Source: Gemmatimonadota bacterium
GTDB lineage: Bacteria > Gemmatimonadota > Gemmatimonadetes > Gemmatimonadales > Gemmatimonadaceae
Direction: 5' to 3'
DNA length: 35,763 bases
NCBI GenBank assembly: GCA_025362095.1
Contig: JANYIJ010000148.1
Location: 1-35,763 of the forward strand
Part shown: piece by piece, positions 1-7,787 of the stretch
Numbering within the stretch: position 1 is the first letter of the stretch
How the letters are laid out: the number at the start of each line of letters is the position of its first letter
The notes under the pieces: model-generated
Told to the model about the DNA's origin: nothing
What the model saw: only the letters and a program-made list of their open reading frames with translations
Databases searched by the model: none
Made by a program: the position numbers and the translations under genes

Positions 1-1668
1 GGAATAGTTGTTGCCCTCGAAGCGAACCGCGGTCGTCTGCTTGAACGCGTCGCGAATCACCTTGAGCACGGCGTCGTCGCGAGAATCGGTGCTCTTCAAT
101 TCCTTGCGGATCGCGTCCGTGAGCTCGCCGATCGCCTCAGCGACCGTCGCATTGAGCAGCATCACCGGGAACGCGATAGACTGGCTCGAGCCCACCGCGC
201 GGAATTCAAATTTCGCGCCGGTGAACGCGAACGGGGACGTGCGGTTGCGGTCGGTGTTGTCTTTCGCGACGTCGGGCAGCTTGGCGACTCCGAGCTGGAT
301 CATCGCCTGCGCCGCGCCCTGCTTGCCCGTCTTGCCGGCCGCGATGTCGTCGATGACGCGCGTCAGCATGTCGCCCATGAAGACGGAGATGATCGCCGGC
401 GGCGCTTCGTTCGCGCCGAGGCGGTGCTCGTTGCCCGACGTCGCGATGCCCGCGCGAATGAGACCCGCGTGCTTGTGCACGGCTTTCAGCACGGCCGCGA
501 GAATCAGGAGAAACCGGATGTTCTGATGCGGCGTCTTGCCCGGCTTCAGCAGGTTCACGCCGTCCAGCTCGTTGTCGGAGGTGATTGCCATCGACCAGTT
601 GCAGTGCTTGCCCGAACCGTTGATTCCGGCGAACGGTTTCTCGGCGAGGAGCGCCTGCAGTCCGTGGCGCAGCGCGACCTTCTTGAGAATCGACATCACA
701 AGCTGGTTGTGATCGACCGCGATGTCGGTCTCTTCGAACACCGGCGCCATCTCGAACTGACACGGCGCGACTTCGTTGTGCCGCGTCATGATCGGCACGC
801 CGAGCTTGTACAGTTCGAACTCAACTTCCGCGATGCAGGCGAGCACTCGCTCGGGAATTCCGCCGAAGTAGTGGTCTTCGAGCTGCTGGCCGCGCGGCGG
901 CGGCGCGCCGATGAGCGTGCGGCCGCCCATGACGAGATCCGGACGCAGCGCGAACATCGTGCGGTCGATCAGGAAATATTCCTGCTCGGGTCCGAGTGTG
1001 GTGAACACCCGCAGCGCTCCCTTGTCGCCGATCAATTCAAGCAGCTCGATGGTCTTCTGCGAGAGGATGTCGCTCGAGCGCAGCAACGGCGTGAGCTCGT
1101 CGAGCGCCTCGCCGTGGTAGCCGATGAACGCCGACGGAATGCAGAGCGTCTTGGTGCCCGGCGATTCCAGAATGAACACCGGCGACGCTGGGTTCCACGC
1201 CGTGTAGCCGCGCGCTTCCCATGTGGCGCGAAGACCGCCGGAGGGAAAGCTCGATGCGTCGGGCTCGCTCTGAATGAGCTGGTCGCCTGTGAACTGTTCG
1301 ACCGGAAGCTTGTTCTCGTCGATAGCGAGGAAGCTGTCGTGCTTTTCTGCGGTGAGCCCGGTCTGAGGCTGGAACCAGTGGCAGAAGTGGGTCACTCCGC
1401 GCGAGAGCGCCCACTCCTTGATGACGGATGCCACTGCCGGCGCGATGTCGAGGTCGAGTTTTTTGCCGAGGCGGATCGACGCGACGAGCTTGGCGTAGAT
1501 CTCCTTCGGCAGCTTGTCGCGCATCTGTCGCGCGCCAAGCGTGTTCATGCCGAAGTACTGCGATGCGGGAACCGGAGTGTCGCTCGATGCCGGGATGTCG
1601 GGTGAGGCAACGACGCGCGTGGCGATCGCGCGCATGGCGGCGGAGCGCGGAGAGACGGAGGAGGACAT
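1..1668 (-). CDS. glnN: Glutamine synthetase type III (3'-truncated by window edge)
   Basis: This makes glutamine from glutamate, ammonia and ATP in the cytoplasm. The ORF track lacks it because its stop lies beyond the left edge; I translated it by hand. It starts MSSSVSPRSAAMRAIAT, and 556 codons are visible. GSIII-type signatures are THFCHWFQPQTGLTAEKHDSF (about residues 90-112), MTRHNEVAPCQFEMAPVF (about 294-311), the nucleotide/metal-site block GINGSGKHCNWSMAI (about 347-361) and VRFEGNNYS at the edge. GSIII proteins usually have about 700-730 residues, so roughly 150-170 C-terminal residues are missing here. These motifs are distinctive of GSIII rather than GSI or GSII. A clear Shine-Dalgarno is not seen before the ATG at 1668, and a second in-frame ATG lies 11 codons downstream. 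A plausible sigma70-type promoter lies about 75 nt upstream. The gene is separated from the upstream receptor gene by a long inverted repeat. Confidence 0.95.
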   Translation of the reverse strand, partial: MSSSVSPRSAAMRAIATRVVASPDIPASSDTPVPASQYFGMNTLGARQMRDKLPKEIYAKLVASIRLGKKLDLDIAPAVASVIKEWALSRGVTHFCHWFQPQTGLTAEKHDSFLAIDENKLPVEQFTGDQLIQSEPDASSFPSGGLRATWEARGYTAWNPASPVFILESPGTKTLCIPSAFIGYHGEALDELTPLLRSSDILSQKTIELLELIGDKGALRVFTTLGPEQEYFLIDRTMFALRPDLVMGGRTLIGAPPPRGQQLEDHYFGGIPERVLACIAEVEFELYKLGVPIMTRHNEVAPCQFEMAPVFEETDIAVDHNQLVMSILKKVALRHGLQALLAEKPFAGINGSGKHCNWSMAITSDNELDGVNLLKPGKTPHQNIRFLLILAAVLKAVHKHAGLIRAGIATSGNEHRLGANEAPPAIISVFMGDMLTRVIDDIAAGKTGKQGAAQAMIQLGVAKLPDVAKDNTDRNRTSPFAFTGAKFEFRAVGSSQSIAFPVMLLNATVAEAIGELTDAIRKELKSTDSRDDAVLKVIRDAFKQTTAVRFEGNNYS

Positions 1669-1746
1669 GTGGTTTTTCAGTCCGGGGCGGAGGTCGTGGC
1701 TGGGCGGCGGTCTGCAGAATGCTTCTCATTTTGTGCAGATATTGCA

Positions 1747-1775
1747 AATCTATGCGAGCAACTACGCAATTTCAA
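1747..1775 (-). promoter_or_regulatory. Putative promoter of the glutamine synthetase gene
   Basis: On the minus strand TTGAAA (1770-1775) is followed after 17 nt by TAGATT (1747-1752), a fair sigma70-like pair inside an unusually AT-rich patch. Predicted transcription would begin near 1740 and give a leader of about 70 nt. The patch is flanked by an imperfect inverted repeat, ATTGCAAATCTATGCG against CGCATAATTTGCAAAT, which could be a regulator site. Promoter consensus in this phylum is not certain, so this is inference. Confidence 0.45.
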
Positions 1776-1843
1776 CGCATAATTTGCAAATTTGACCGCT
1801 CAAGGGCGCTCTGACTTCCGAGGTCAGTCAAGCACACCTCTTA

Positions 1844-1896
1844 AAACTTCAGTTCCCCACTGCAAACTTGGAGTCTACAGTGGGGAACTGAAGTTT
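1844..1896 (-). terminator. 19-bp perfect inverted repeat; likely terminator of the TonB receptor transcript
   Basis: AAACTTCAGTTCCCCACTG (1844-1862) is exactly complementary to 1878-1896, with a 15-nt loop. It lies about 50 nt beyond the stop of the TonB receptor gene. On the minus strand the stem is followed by a short T run (TTTTAAGAGG), which suits an intrinsic terminator. The perfect arms and modest U tract also fit a mobile repeat (REP/MITE-like) or an mRNA 3'-end stabiliser. Confidence 0.6.
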
Positions 1897-1943
1897 CGGG
1901 ACTGCAGTGCGCTGTCCGGTGAAGTCAGATAACTCGACTATCC

Positions 1944-4900
1944 CTATTGCGGAGGCCGTCCGCCCCCGCGGCCGCCGCCGCCGCCCTGAATAGGTCCGAA
2001 GACCGACTGTGGATGCTTCACCTGCTCCGGCAGCTTGGCCCACTGCTCCTTCGTCAGGATGATCTCGGCTTCCGCGATCGACTTCGCGCCGAGATTCTGC
2101 GCGTCGGCGAAGACGCCGCGGAGTTGCACTTGCACCGCAGCCTGATCCGCGTTGTTGCCCATGCCGCGCATTTTCGCGGCGACCTTGTTGCCCAGCGTGT
2201 CGATCTGCTTCACGAGCGAGTCGGCCATCACGGTGAGCAGCGCCTTCTGCGATTCAGTGAGGACGAGCTTGAGCGTGTCCGCGCGCTGGAGGATCGTGCG
2301 GAAGATGTTCGGCACATAGCGTTGGACCATGCGGCTGTACTGCAGCATGGTGTCGGCGGGCGCGCCATTGCCGCCGCGACCGCCACGCGCCGCCTGCTGC
2401 GCCGCCAGCTGTGCCGCGCGCGCGTAGTCTGGCCCGATCGTGTACCGCGCCGTGAGCTGCACTTGGAACGGCCGCGTGATGATCAACTGGTTCGAACGCT
2501 GGTCGCCGAACTTTTCGTTCACGGAATACTTGAAGTTGTTCGTCACCGGATCGAAGCCTGTCACGTACAGCAGCTGGCTGTTCGCGCGGATCGGCTGTCC
2601 CCATCCCTGCAGATGGTTCTCGCCGTGCAGCAGGAGGTCCATGCCGGCGATCGGGTTCGTGAGCGCAAACGAGATCATCAGGTTGCGCTTCAGCCCGAGG
2701 CGGTCGGGACGATAGTTGACCTGCATGCTGACGTTCGGCGTCCACATCGTGGTGCATGAATTGCGGCCGGCCACGGTCCCAAGCTGTGACTCGAGGCAGC
2801 TCTTGATGCGCGAGGGCGCCGACGCGATCAGGTGATTGATGCCGTTGGCGATCGCCGTATCCGCGGTCGTCGCCGGATTGTAGATGAACGCCCGGTCGTT
2901 GGATGCGCCGTCGCCGTTGATATCACCGCCCACGAGCGGCGTATACGGTGAGCCGGACTGATAACTCACGACTGCCGTCAGCTCGACCGATGGATGCACC
3001 GGCCACGTCGCGATGAGCTGAATGTTGTGGCGCCGCTCGTTGTCGCTGGTGCCCCACTGCGTGACGTTCGGATTGCCCGCCGTCGTCGGCGACCGGAACA
3101 AACCGCCGGCCGAGCCGCCCGCCGCCGTGCTCTGATCGCGCGAGCGCTGGTACGTATACGACAGCGACATGTTGATGCCCTGCGGCGTGAACCCGTTGAT
3201 CGATGCCGTCACCTGTTTGGCTTCGGAGCCGAGGTTGGAGTTCACGCTGTACACGCTGCCGTACGCGCCTTGCACTCGCGAGTTGAGCGACTGCAGCGCT
3301 CCGGTCGTGGGCACGATCGCGAGCGGCGACACGTACACCGGGCGGTTGCCTTCATTCCCGAGTGTGAACTGGGGTGCCGACGTGTTCAGGTTGAGATCGG
3401 TCACGCCGTAGTAATTGGTGCCGCGCGCATACGTCGCGTCGATGTTGACGGTGTAGCGCTGGAGAATGCGGCGCTGCACGCCGAGCGAACCGCGCCACGC
3501 GCGGGGCGCTTCGAAATCGGGAGCGAAGGTCGTGACGTTCGGCTTGTTTGCCGAGAGGAGCGACGGGGCGGAGTTCGCACCGCCGAGGCACTGATTGGGA
3601 ATCGCCGACGGACTGTTGATCATCGCCGACCAGTTCGGTATCGGCGTCGCGCTGCCGATGCAGACGAGCTGAGTCTCCGAACCCGCGAGACCAGTCGCGT
3701 CGAGCGCGTTGGTGAACACGCTCGTAGGCGCCTTGCCGCGGAATTCGCCGATGCCGCCGCGAATGACGGTCGTCGAAAGACCCTGGAACATGTTCGGCCC
3801 GCCGCCACCGGGACCACCGCCGCCACCGCCGCGGCCACCGCGTCCGCCGCCGCCGCCGAATCCACCACCGCCACCCTGATCCTGACCGCCGCCCTGACGA
3901 CCGTTGTTGCGGTTCGTCGTGTCGCCCGGCGCGCGCGGCGGAGGTGCCGGCGGAAGTCCGGAGGTCCATGTGAAGCCGAGACGCGGACTGAGGTGCGTCT
4001 CCGACGGGAAATCACTCGTATTGCGACCAAACAGCGTCTGGATGTCGGGATTGTACTGGGGTCGACCGTCGAAACGCGTTGCCTCGGCGCGCACGCCATA
4101 CACCATCTGGAACGCGCGCGACACACGCCATGCATCGCCCACGTATACCGCCGCATTCTCCGTGTCGCCCGTGTGAACCGTTGGCGTCAGCGTTCGCGTG
4201 AACTGGCTCGGGAGGTTGTTGTCGAAATCGGCAAGCGAATTGTAGCTCCACGATCCGAGCTGGTTGGTCGTGTTGTTGTTGTTGAACGAAGTGATGTTTC
4301 CGAAGAAACCAACCTTGAAGCGATGCGCGCTGCCCGCTTTGAAGTAGCTCGCTTCGTCGGTGAGCTCGATCTGCTTCGTCTCGCTCGATGTCGGCATGCC
4401 GGCGTTGCCGCCGAACACGAAGTTGCTGATGCCGGTGAGGCTGTCGGGGAGCGCGGAGGTCACGCGCACCGATCCTTGCGGCATGGTGAGGAACGGCTGC
4501 GCGTTGTTCGTCGCGTCGGCCATGTAGAGCCGCACCTCGTTGATGATGCCGTTGTCGAACTGCGAGCTCAGCGATGTCATGAGCCCGCCGCCGAGCGACT
4601 TGGTGTCGCCGCCATGCAGCGGAACCGAGAGCGTGCTCAGGCGCGTCGCGTCGAGCGCGGTCCAGTTCCAGTCGCCACGGACCGTGAGCGTGTGGCGATC
4701 GCCGAGCGCGAAGTCCATGCGCGTGAGCGCGGTCGAACGATCGGTGAGCGCATCGTTCGGAACGACGAGCGACGACGTGGGAATTCCGTAATGGCTCAGG
4801 TTGCTGAGAAAATGCGCCACGGAATCCGGCGCGGCGTTCGAACGCTGAAGCAACAGGTTGTTCGCATTCAGCAGGGTGTTGATGTCCTGGATGCGCGCGC

Positions 4901-5792
4901 TGCCATTTGCGGAGACGAACCAGAACGACTGATCCTGCACGAACGGGCCGCCGACGCCGAAGCTCAGCTGGTTGGATGTAAAGCGCGCGGTTGTCTGCGA
5001 TGAAGTGTCGGGGAACTGGAAGTCCGGCTGGTTCATCACATAACCGGCCGATCCTTGAATGACGTTCGTGCCGCTGCGCGTGGTGCTCGCCACCTGGCCG
5101 CCGGTGAACTGCCCGCGGGCCACATCGTACGTGTTCGTGATCACGCGCGTGTTGCGCACGGCTTCCGACGGCACGCCTCCCGAGCCGAATGAGAGGCCGT
5201 CGAGCGTGATCTGGTTTTGGTCCGCGCGCTGGCCGGCGATCACGAACGAATTCGCACTGGAATCCGAACCGCCGAGCAGAATGACGCCCGGCGCGAGCGA
5301 AGCGACGAGCGCCGGATCCGACGCGTCAACCGGCAGGCGATAGAGCTGTTCGCCCGAGAGCACTTTCTCGGTGCTGCCGGCCGTCGGACGCTCGTTGCCA
5401 TTGGGGTTTGGCGCCGCGCGAACGACGATCTGCCCTAGACGCTGACTCGTGGGGCTCATCTTCGCGTCGGCCTCAAGACGGTCTTCATCAGCCTGACGAT
5501 TCACGTTCAGGACGAACGGCGCCATGCCAATTGCCTTGAAGGTCACGCGATAATTTCCTCCGCCATCCGGATAGAGCAGGGTGTACTGCCCCTTCTCGTT
5601 CGTCGTGCGGAAGCGGGTGACCTGCGTTTCGAGCGACAATACCTCGACGCGCGCGCCCGCGATGGGCTCGCCGTTGGGTCCGGTGACTTTACCGGTGATG
5701 ATGTCTGTGGTCGATCCAACCTGAGCGCGGGCCATTGCCGGCACGCCGAGCGCCACTGCGAAGAGGGCGACGGCGATGAGTAGTCGTTTCAT
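1944..5792 (-). CDS. TonB-dependent outer-membrane receptor with N-terminal CarboxypepD_reg domain and C-terminal LTxxQ extension
   Basis: This is an outer-membrane, TonB-energised importer or receptor of unknown substrate. I start it at the ATG at 5792 (MKRLLIAVALFAVALGVPAMARAQ), which gives a clean signal peptide; the track start at 5828 adds 12 residues. Order: a carboxypeptidase-regulatory-like beta-sandwich (GKVTGPNGEPIAGARVEV to about residue 110); a plug (LDGLSFGSGGVPSEAVRNT, FTGGQVASTTRSG); then a large beta-barrel ending near QVQLTARYTIGP. Inside the barrel is a Pro- and Gly/Arg-rich insertion (about 3790-3962), probably an external loop. Unusually, about 160 residues follow the final barrel strand. 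They hold two LTxxQ motifs (LTESQ, LTKEQ) in predicted helices and a GGGGGRGGGRPPQ tail. It lies 58 nt downstream of a DASS anion transporter on the same strand, so co-expression is possible. Substrate cannot be read from the sequence. Confidence 0.9.
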   Translation of the reverse strand: MKRLLIAVALFAVALGVPAMARAQVGSTTDIITGKVTGPNGEPIAGARVEVLSLETQVTRFRTTNEKGQYTLLYPDGGGNYRVTFKAIGMAPFVLNVNRQADEDRLEADAKMSPTSQRLGQIVVRAAPNPNGNERPTAGSTEKVLSGEQLYRLPVDASDPALVASLAPGVILLGGSDSSANSFVIAGQRADQNQITLDGLSFGSGGVPSEAVRNTRVITNTYDVARGQFTGGQVASTTRSGTNVIQGSAGYVMNQPDFQFPDTSSQTTARFTSNQLSFGVGGPFVQDQSFWFVSANGSARIQDINTLLNANNLLLQRSNAAPDSVAHFLSNLSHYGIPTSSLVVPNDALTDRSTALTRMDFALGDRHTLTVRGDWNWTALDATRLSTLSVPLHGGDTKSLGGGLMTSLSSQFDNGIINEVRLYMADATNNAQPFLTMPQGSVRVTSALPDSLTGISNFVFGGNAGMPTSSETKQIELTDEASYFKAGSAHRFKVGFFGNITSFNNNNTTNQLGSWSYNSLADFDNNLPSQFTRTLTPTVHTGDTENAAVYVGDAWRVSRAFQMVYGVRAEATRFDGRPQYNPDIQTLFGRNTSDFPSETHLSPRLGFTWTSGLPPAPPPRAPGDTTNRNNGRQGGGQDQGGGGGFGGGGGRGGRGGGGGGPGGGGPNMFQGLSTTVIRGGIGEFRGKAPTSVFTNALDATGLAGSETQLVCIGSATPIPNWSAMINSPSAIPNQCLGGANSAPSLLSANKPNVTTFAPDFEAPRAWRGSLGVQRRILQRYTVNIDATYARGTNYYGVTDLNLNTSAPQFTLGNEGNRPVYVSPLAIVPTTGALQSLNSRVQGAYGSVYSVNSNLGSEAKQVTASINGFTPQGINMSLSYTYQRSRDQSTAAGGSAGGLFRSPTTAGNPNVTQWGTSDNERRHNIQLIATWPVHPSVELTAVVSYQSGSPYTPLVGGDINGDGASNDRAFIYNPATTADTAIANGINHLIASAPSRIKSCLESQLGTVAGRNSCTTMWTPNVSMQVNYRPDRLGLKRNLMISFALTNPIAGMDLLLHGENHLQGWGQPIRANSQLLYVTGFDPVTNNFKYSVNEKFGDQRSNQLIITRPFQVQLTARYTIGPDYARAAQLAAQQAARGGRGGNGAPADTMLQYSRMVQRYVPNIFRTILQRADTLKLVLTESQKALLTVMADSLVKQIDTLGNKVAAKMRGMGNNADQAAVQVQLRGVFADAQNLGAKSIAEAEIILTKEQWAKLPEQVKHPQSVFGPIQGGGGGRGGGRPPQ

Positions 5793-5850
5793 GCTCTCTA
5801 AGACGCATGAGACGACCTCTGCGTTCATCGCTGAACAGCCTGATTCTACC

Positions 5851-7251
5851 CTACCACCACCCCAGCAGTTTCCACCATCCCAGACCGGTTACTGTCCAGA
5901 TCGTGATGGTCGCGACCGACACGAGCAGCCCGAGTCTCCACCAGTCTTTTTGGGTGATGTAGTCGGCGCCGAAATAAATTGGCGCGGTAGTCGTGCCGTA
6001 GGTGGTGAGCGACGCGCTCAAGTTCGAGAAATATGCGAGAAAAAGCACGGCCATCAGCGGGGGCGCGCCCGCCGCGACGACCACGAGAAGGAACGGCGTG
6101 AACATGGCTGTTACGTGCGCGGTGATGCTCGCGAATCCGTAGTGGGCGTAGAAATAAATCAGCAGCAGAACCGCCAGCGCAGCGCCCCACGCCCACCCCG
6201 AAGTCATCGCCGCGGAGCCGTGCGCGAATCGCGAGGTGACGCCACTCTGGCTCAGCGCCTCCGCCATCCCCAGCAGTCCGCCGTACCATATGAATACATC
6301 CCACGCCGGACGCTCGCCGGTGATCTCGTCCCACGTGAGCACGCCGCTGAGGAACAGCACGCTGATGCCCAGCAGCGCGACCACGGCGTAGTTGATGTGG
6401 TGAAGACCGGTGGTCATCCAGAGCCCTGCGACCAGCGCGAACACTCCGAGCATGATGCGCTCCTCGCGCCGCATGGGTCCGATCCGTTCGAGCTCTTCCT
6501 GCGCGAGCCGCGAAGCATCGGGGGTGTGCGTGATGCCCGGCGGATAGATCTTGAAGAGGAACCACGGAATGAACGCGAACGAGATCAGCGCCGGAATCGA
6601 CGCGCCGATCAGCCATTTCGAATATGTGAGATCGACGGCGACGGCATCTTTCGCGAATTTCGCGACGAGCACGTTCGATGCCTGCCCTGTGAGAAATGTG
6701 GCGCATGCGATGACGTCGCACTGATATATCGTGAATAGCAGATAGGCGCCGAGTCGCCTCGCCGTGGGTCCCGGCTGCGAGTCGTACGCTTCGGCGAGAC
6801 TGCGCGCGACAGGGAACACCACGCCGCCGGCCCGCGCACTGTTCGACGGGAGGAACGCAGCGAGCAGCGAGTCGGTGGATACGAGCGCGTACGCGAGTCC
6901 GAGCGAACTCCGCCCGAGCGCGCGAATGAAGAGGAACGCGATCCGCCGGCCGAGTCCGGTCTTGAGCACGCCGCGCGAGAGGAAAAACGCGCAAAGCACG
7001 AGCCAAACTATTGGATCGGAGTATCCGCTCAGCGCTTTCGCCGTGGGGAGTGTGTTCGTGAGCGCGATCGTGGAAACGCCGAGGAAGACGATCGCGCCCG
7101 CCGGCACGGGGCGCACGATGGAGCCGACGATCGTGCCGGTGAAAATCGCTAGAAGCCGCCACGACTCGACCGTGACTCCCGCTGGCACAGGGAAAAGCAG
7201 CACGATGACTGCTGATGCGACGACGGCAATCCAGCGATTGAGAGTAGACAT
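5851..7251 (-). CDS. DASS/SLC13-family anion (di/tricarboxylate or sulfate) permease
   Basis: This inner-membrane secondary transporter has 466 residues and many hydrophobic segments. The family signatures are the N-terminal SN-S/T block LPSNSARAGGVVFPV and the C-terminal block YFSNLSASLTTYGTTTAPIYFG. The latter closely resembles CitT and plastid 2-oxoglutarate/malate translocators and corresponds to the sodium- and carboxylate-binding hairpins. Size and motif order match full-length DASS proteins. By family it probably moves dicarboxylates (malate, 2-oxoglutarate, succinate) or citrate by sodium symport or anion exchange; sulfate is less likely given the CitT-like motif. It is the first gene of a possible two-gene unit with the TonB receptor. 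No strong Shine-Dalgarno precedes the ATG at 7251. Confidence 0.88.
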   Translation of the reverse strand: MSTLNRWIAVVASAVIVLLFPVPAGVTVESWRLLAIFTGTIVGSIVRPVPAGAIVFLGVSTIALTNTLPTAKALSGYSDPIVWLVLCAFFLSRGVLKTGLGRRIAFLFIRALGRSSLGLAYALVSTDSLLAAFLPSNSARAGGVVFPVARSLAEAYDSQPGPTARRLGAYLLFTIYQCDVIACATFLTGQASNVLVAKFAKDAVAVDLTYSKWLIGASIPALISFAFIPWFLFKIYPPGITHTPDASRLAQEELERIGPMRREERIMLGVFALVAGLWMTTGLHHINYAVVALLGISVLFLSGVLTWDEITGERPAWDVFIWYGGLLGMAEALSQSGVTSRFAHGSAAMTSGWAWGAALAVLLLIYFYAHYGFASITAHVTAMFTPFLLVVVAAGAPPLMAVLFLAYFSNLSASLTTYGTTTAPIYFGADYITQKDWWRLGLLVSVATITIWTVTGLGWWKLLGWW

Positions 7252-7316
7252 GCGCCGCAGAATATACCGGGACGATGCGAAGTGCGGAGGAGGAATGCGG
7301 AAAAGCGCATTTCGAC

Positions 7317-7345
7317 TTGAGTACGACTCACGCGCGGACTAGTTT
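7317..7345 (+). promoter_or_regulatory. Putative promoter of tRNA-Cys
   Basis: TTGAGT (7317-7322), a 17-nt spacer, then TAGTTT (7340-7345) would place the transcript start about 12 nt before the mature tRNA. Position and spacing suit a tRNA promoter, but the -10 match is weak (3 of 6). Confidence 0.35.
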
Positions 7346-7363
7346 CCTCTCGACGTACCGTGC

Positions 7364-7435
7364 GGCGCCGTAGCCAAGTGGTAAGGCAGGAGACTGCAAA
7401 TCTCCCATTCGTCGGTTCGATTCCGACCGGCGCCT
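7364..7435 (+). tRNA. tRNA-Cys (anticodon GCA)
   Basis: A full cloverleaf can be drawn: acceptor GGCGCCG (7364-7370) pairs with CGGCGCC (7428-7434); the D arm is GCC/GGC; the anticodon arm is GGAGA-CTGCAAA-TCTCC with anticodon GCA; the T arm is GTCGG-TTCGATT-CCGAC. The discriminator is U73, a known identity element of bacterial tRNA-Cys. CCA is not encoded (TCTTAA follows), so it must be added by nucleotidyltransferase. Confidence 0.97.
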
Positions 7436-7446
7436 CTTAACTGCAG

Positions 7447-7474
7447 TTCATGGTTCGTGGTTTATGGTGCATGG
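7447..7474 (+). repeat. Four tandem degenerate heptamers (TTCATGG-like)
   Basis: TTCATGG, TTCGTGG, TTTATGG and TGCATGG follow one another without a gap, 11 nt after the tRNA. Each unit differs from TTCATGG by one or two bases. The pattern resembles short tandemly repeated repetitive (STRR-type) heptamers known from some bacterial intergenic regions; function unknown. Confidence 0.6.
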
Positions 7475-7571
7475 TGTGCGAAAAAAAACTATTGCACGAA
7501 TGCCCCTTGGTGTTGTAGCGTAGTGCCGTCGCCCTGGAGACGCGTCCGGGCGCACCGGGACGACGGAATTG

Positions 7572-7609
7572 CAGAAGGCCGGAAACTCGAGAGAGTTACC
7601 GGCCTTCTG
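7572..7609 (+). terminator. Strong hairpin, probable terminator of the tRNA-Cys (or a small RNA) transcript
   Basis: CAGAAGGCCGGAAACTC (7572-7588) pairs with GAGTTACCGGCCTTCTG (7593-7609) with one mismatch and a 4-nt loop. It is followed by TCTTAATG on the plus strand. The stem is terminator-like, but the U tract is poor. Confidence 0.6.
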
Positions 7610-7787
7610 TCTTAATGAACCCTTATTGTCCGTCCTCATCACTCGTCACGTCGCGCGCATCATCCACTGCATCGCCCACGCCTCGAGCCCTCCCTCGCTT
7701 CCCTGAAAGTGACGGATCCAGTTACTCTGCAAGTAAGTACTCGTGTCACCTCGCGACGGTGGAGATGCGGACAGGGGAGAGGGAGCG

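Larger units (their letters stand above)
7436..7787. other. 352-nt non-coding stretch downstream of tRNA-Cys
   Basis: No convincing gene. In order it holds the tandem heptamers, an A8 run (about 7482-7489), an imperfect stem (CCGTCGCCC 7526-7534 with GGG-A-CGACGG 7557-7566), the strong hairpin at 7572-7609, then about 175 nt of unremarkable sequence with a small TTACT/AGTAA inverted repeat and the Shine-Dalgarno GGGGAGAGGGAG of the next gene. The 64-aa antisense ORF at 7448-7642 covers these structured elements and looks spurious. Confidence 0.6.

Noticed and set aside
424-1605. 393-aa plus-strand ORF
   Set aside because: Antisense to glutamine synthetase III, Arg/Glu/Val-rich, no family motif; a GC-driven shadow.
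2994-5003. 669-aa plus-strand ORF
   Set aside because: Antisense to the TonB receptor barrel; composition (R, A, V, H-rich) is typical of reverse-strand shadows.
5776-6738. 320-aa plus-strand ORF, and the 438-aa minus ORF at 5846-7162
   Set aside because: Both are alternative frames of the DASS transporter; the 5851-7251 frame has the family motifs.
7448-7642. 64-aa minus ORF beside tRNA-Cys
   Set aside because: No start context or similarity; it spans the tandem heptamers and terminator hairpin.
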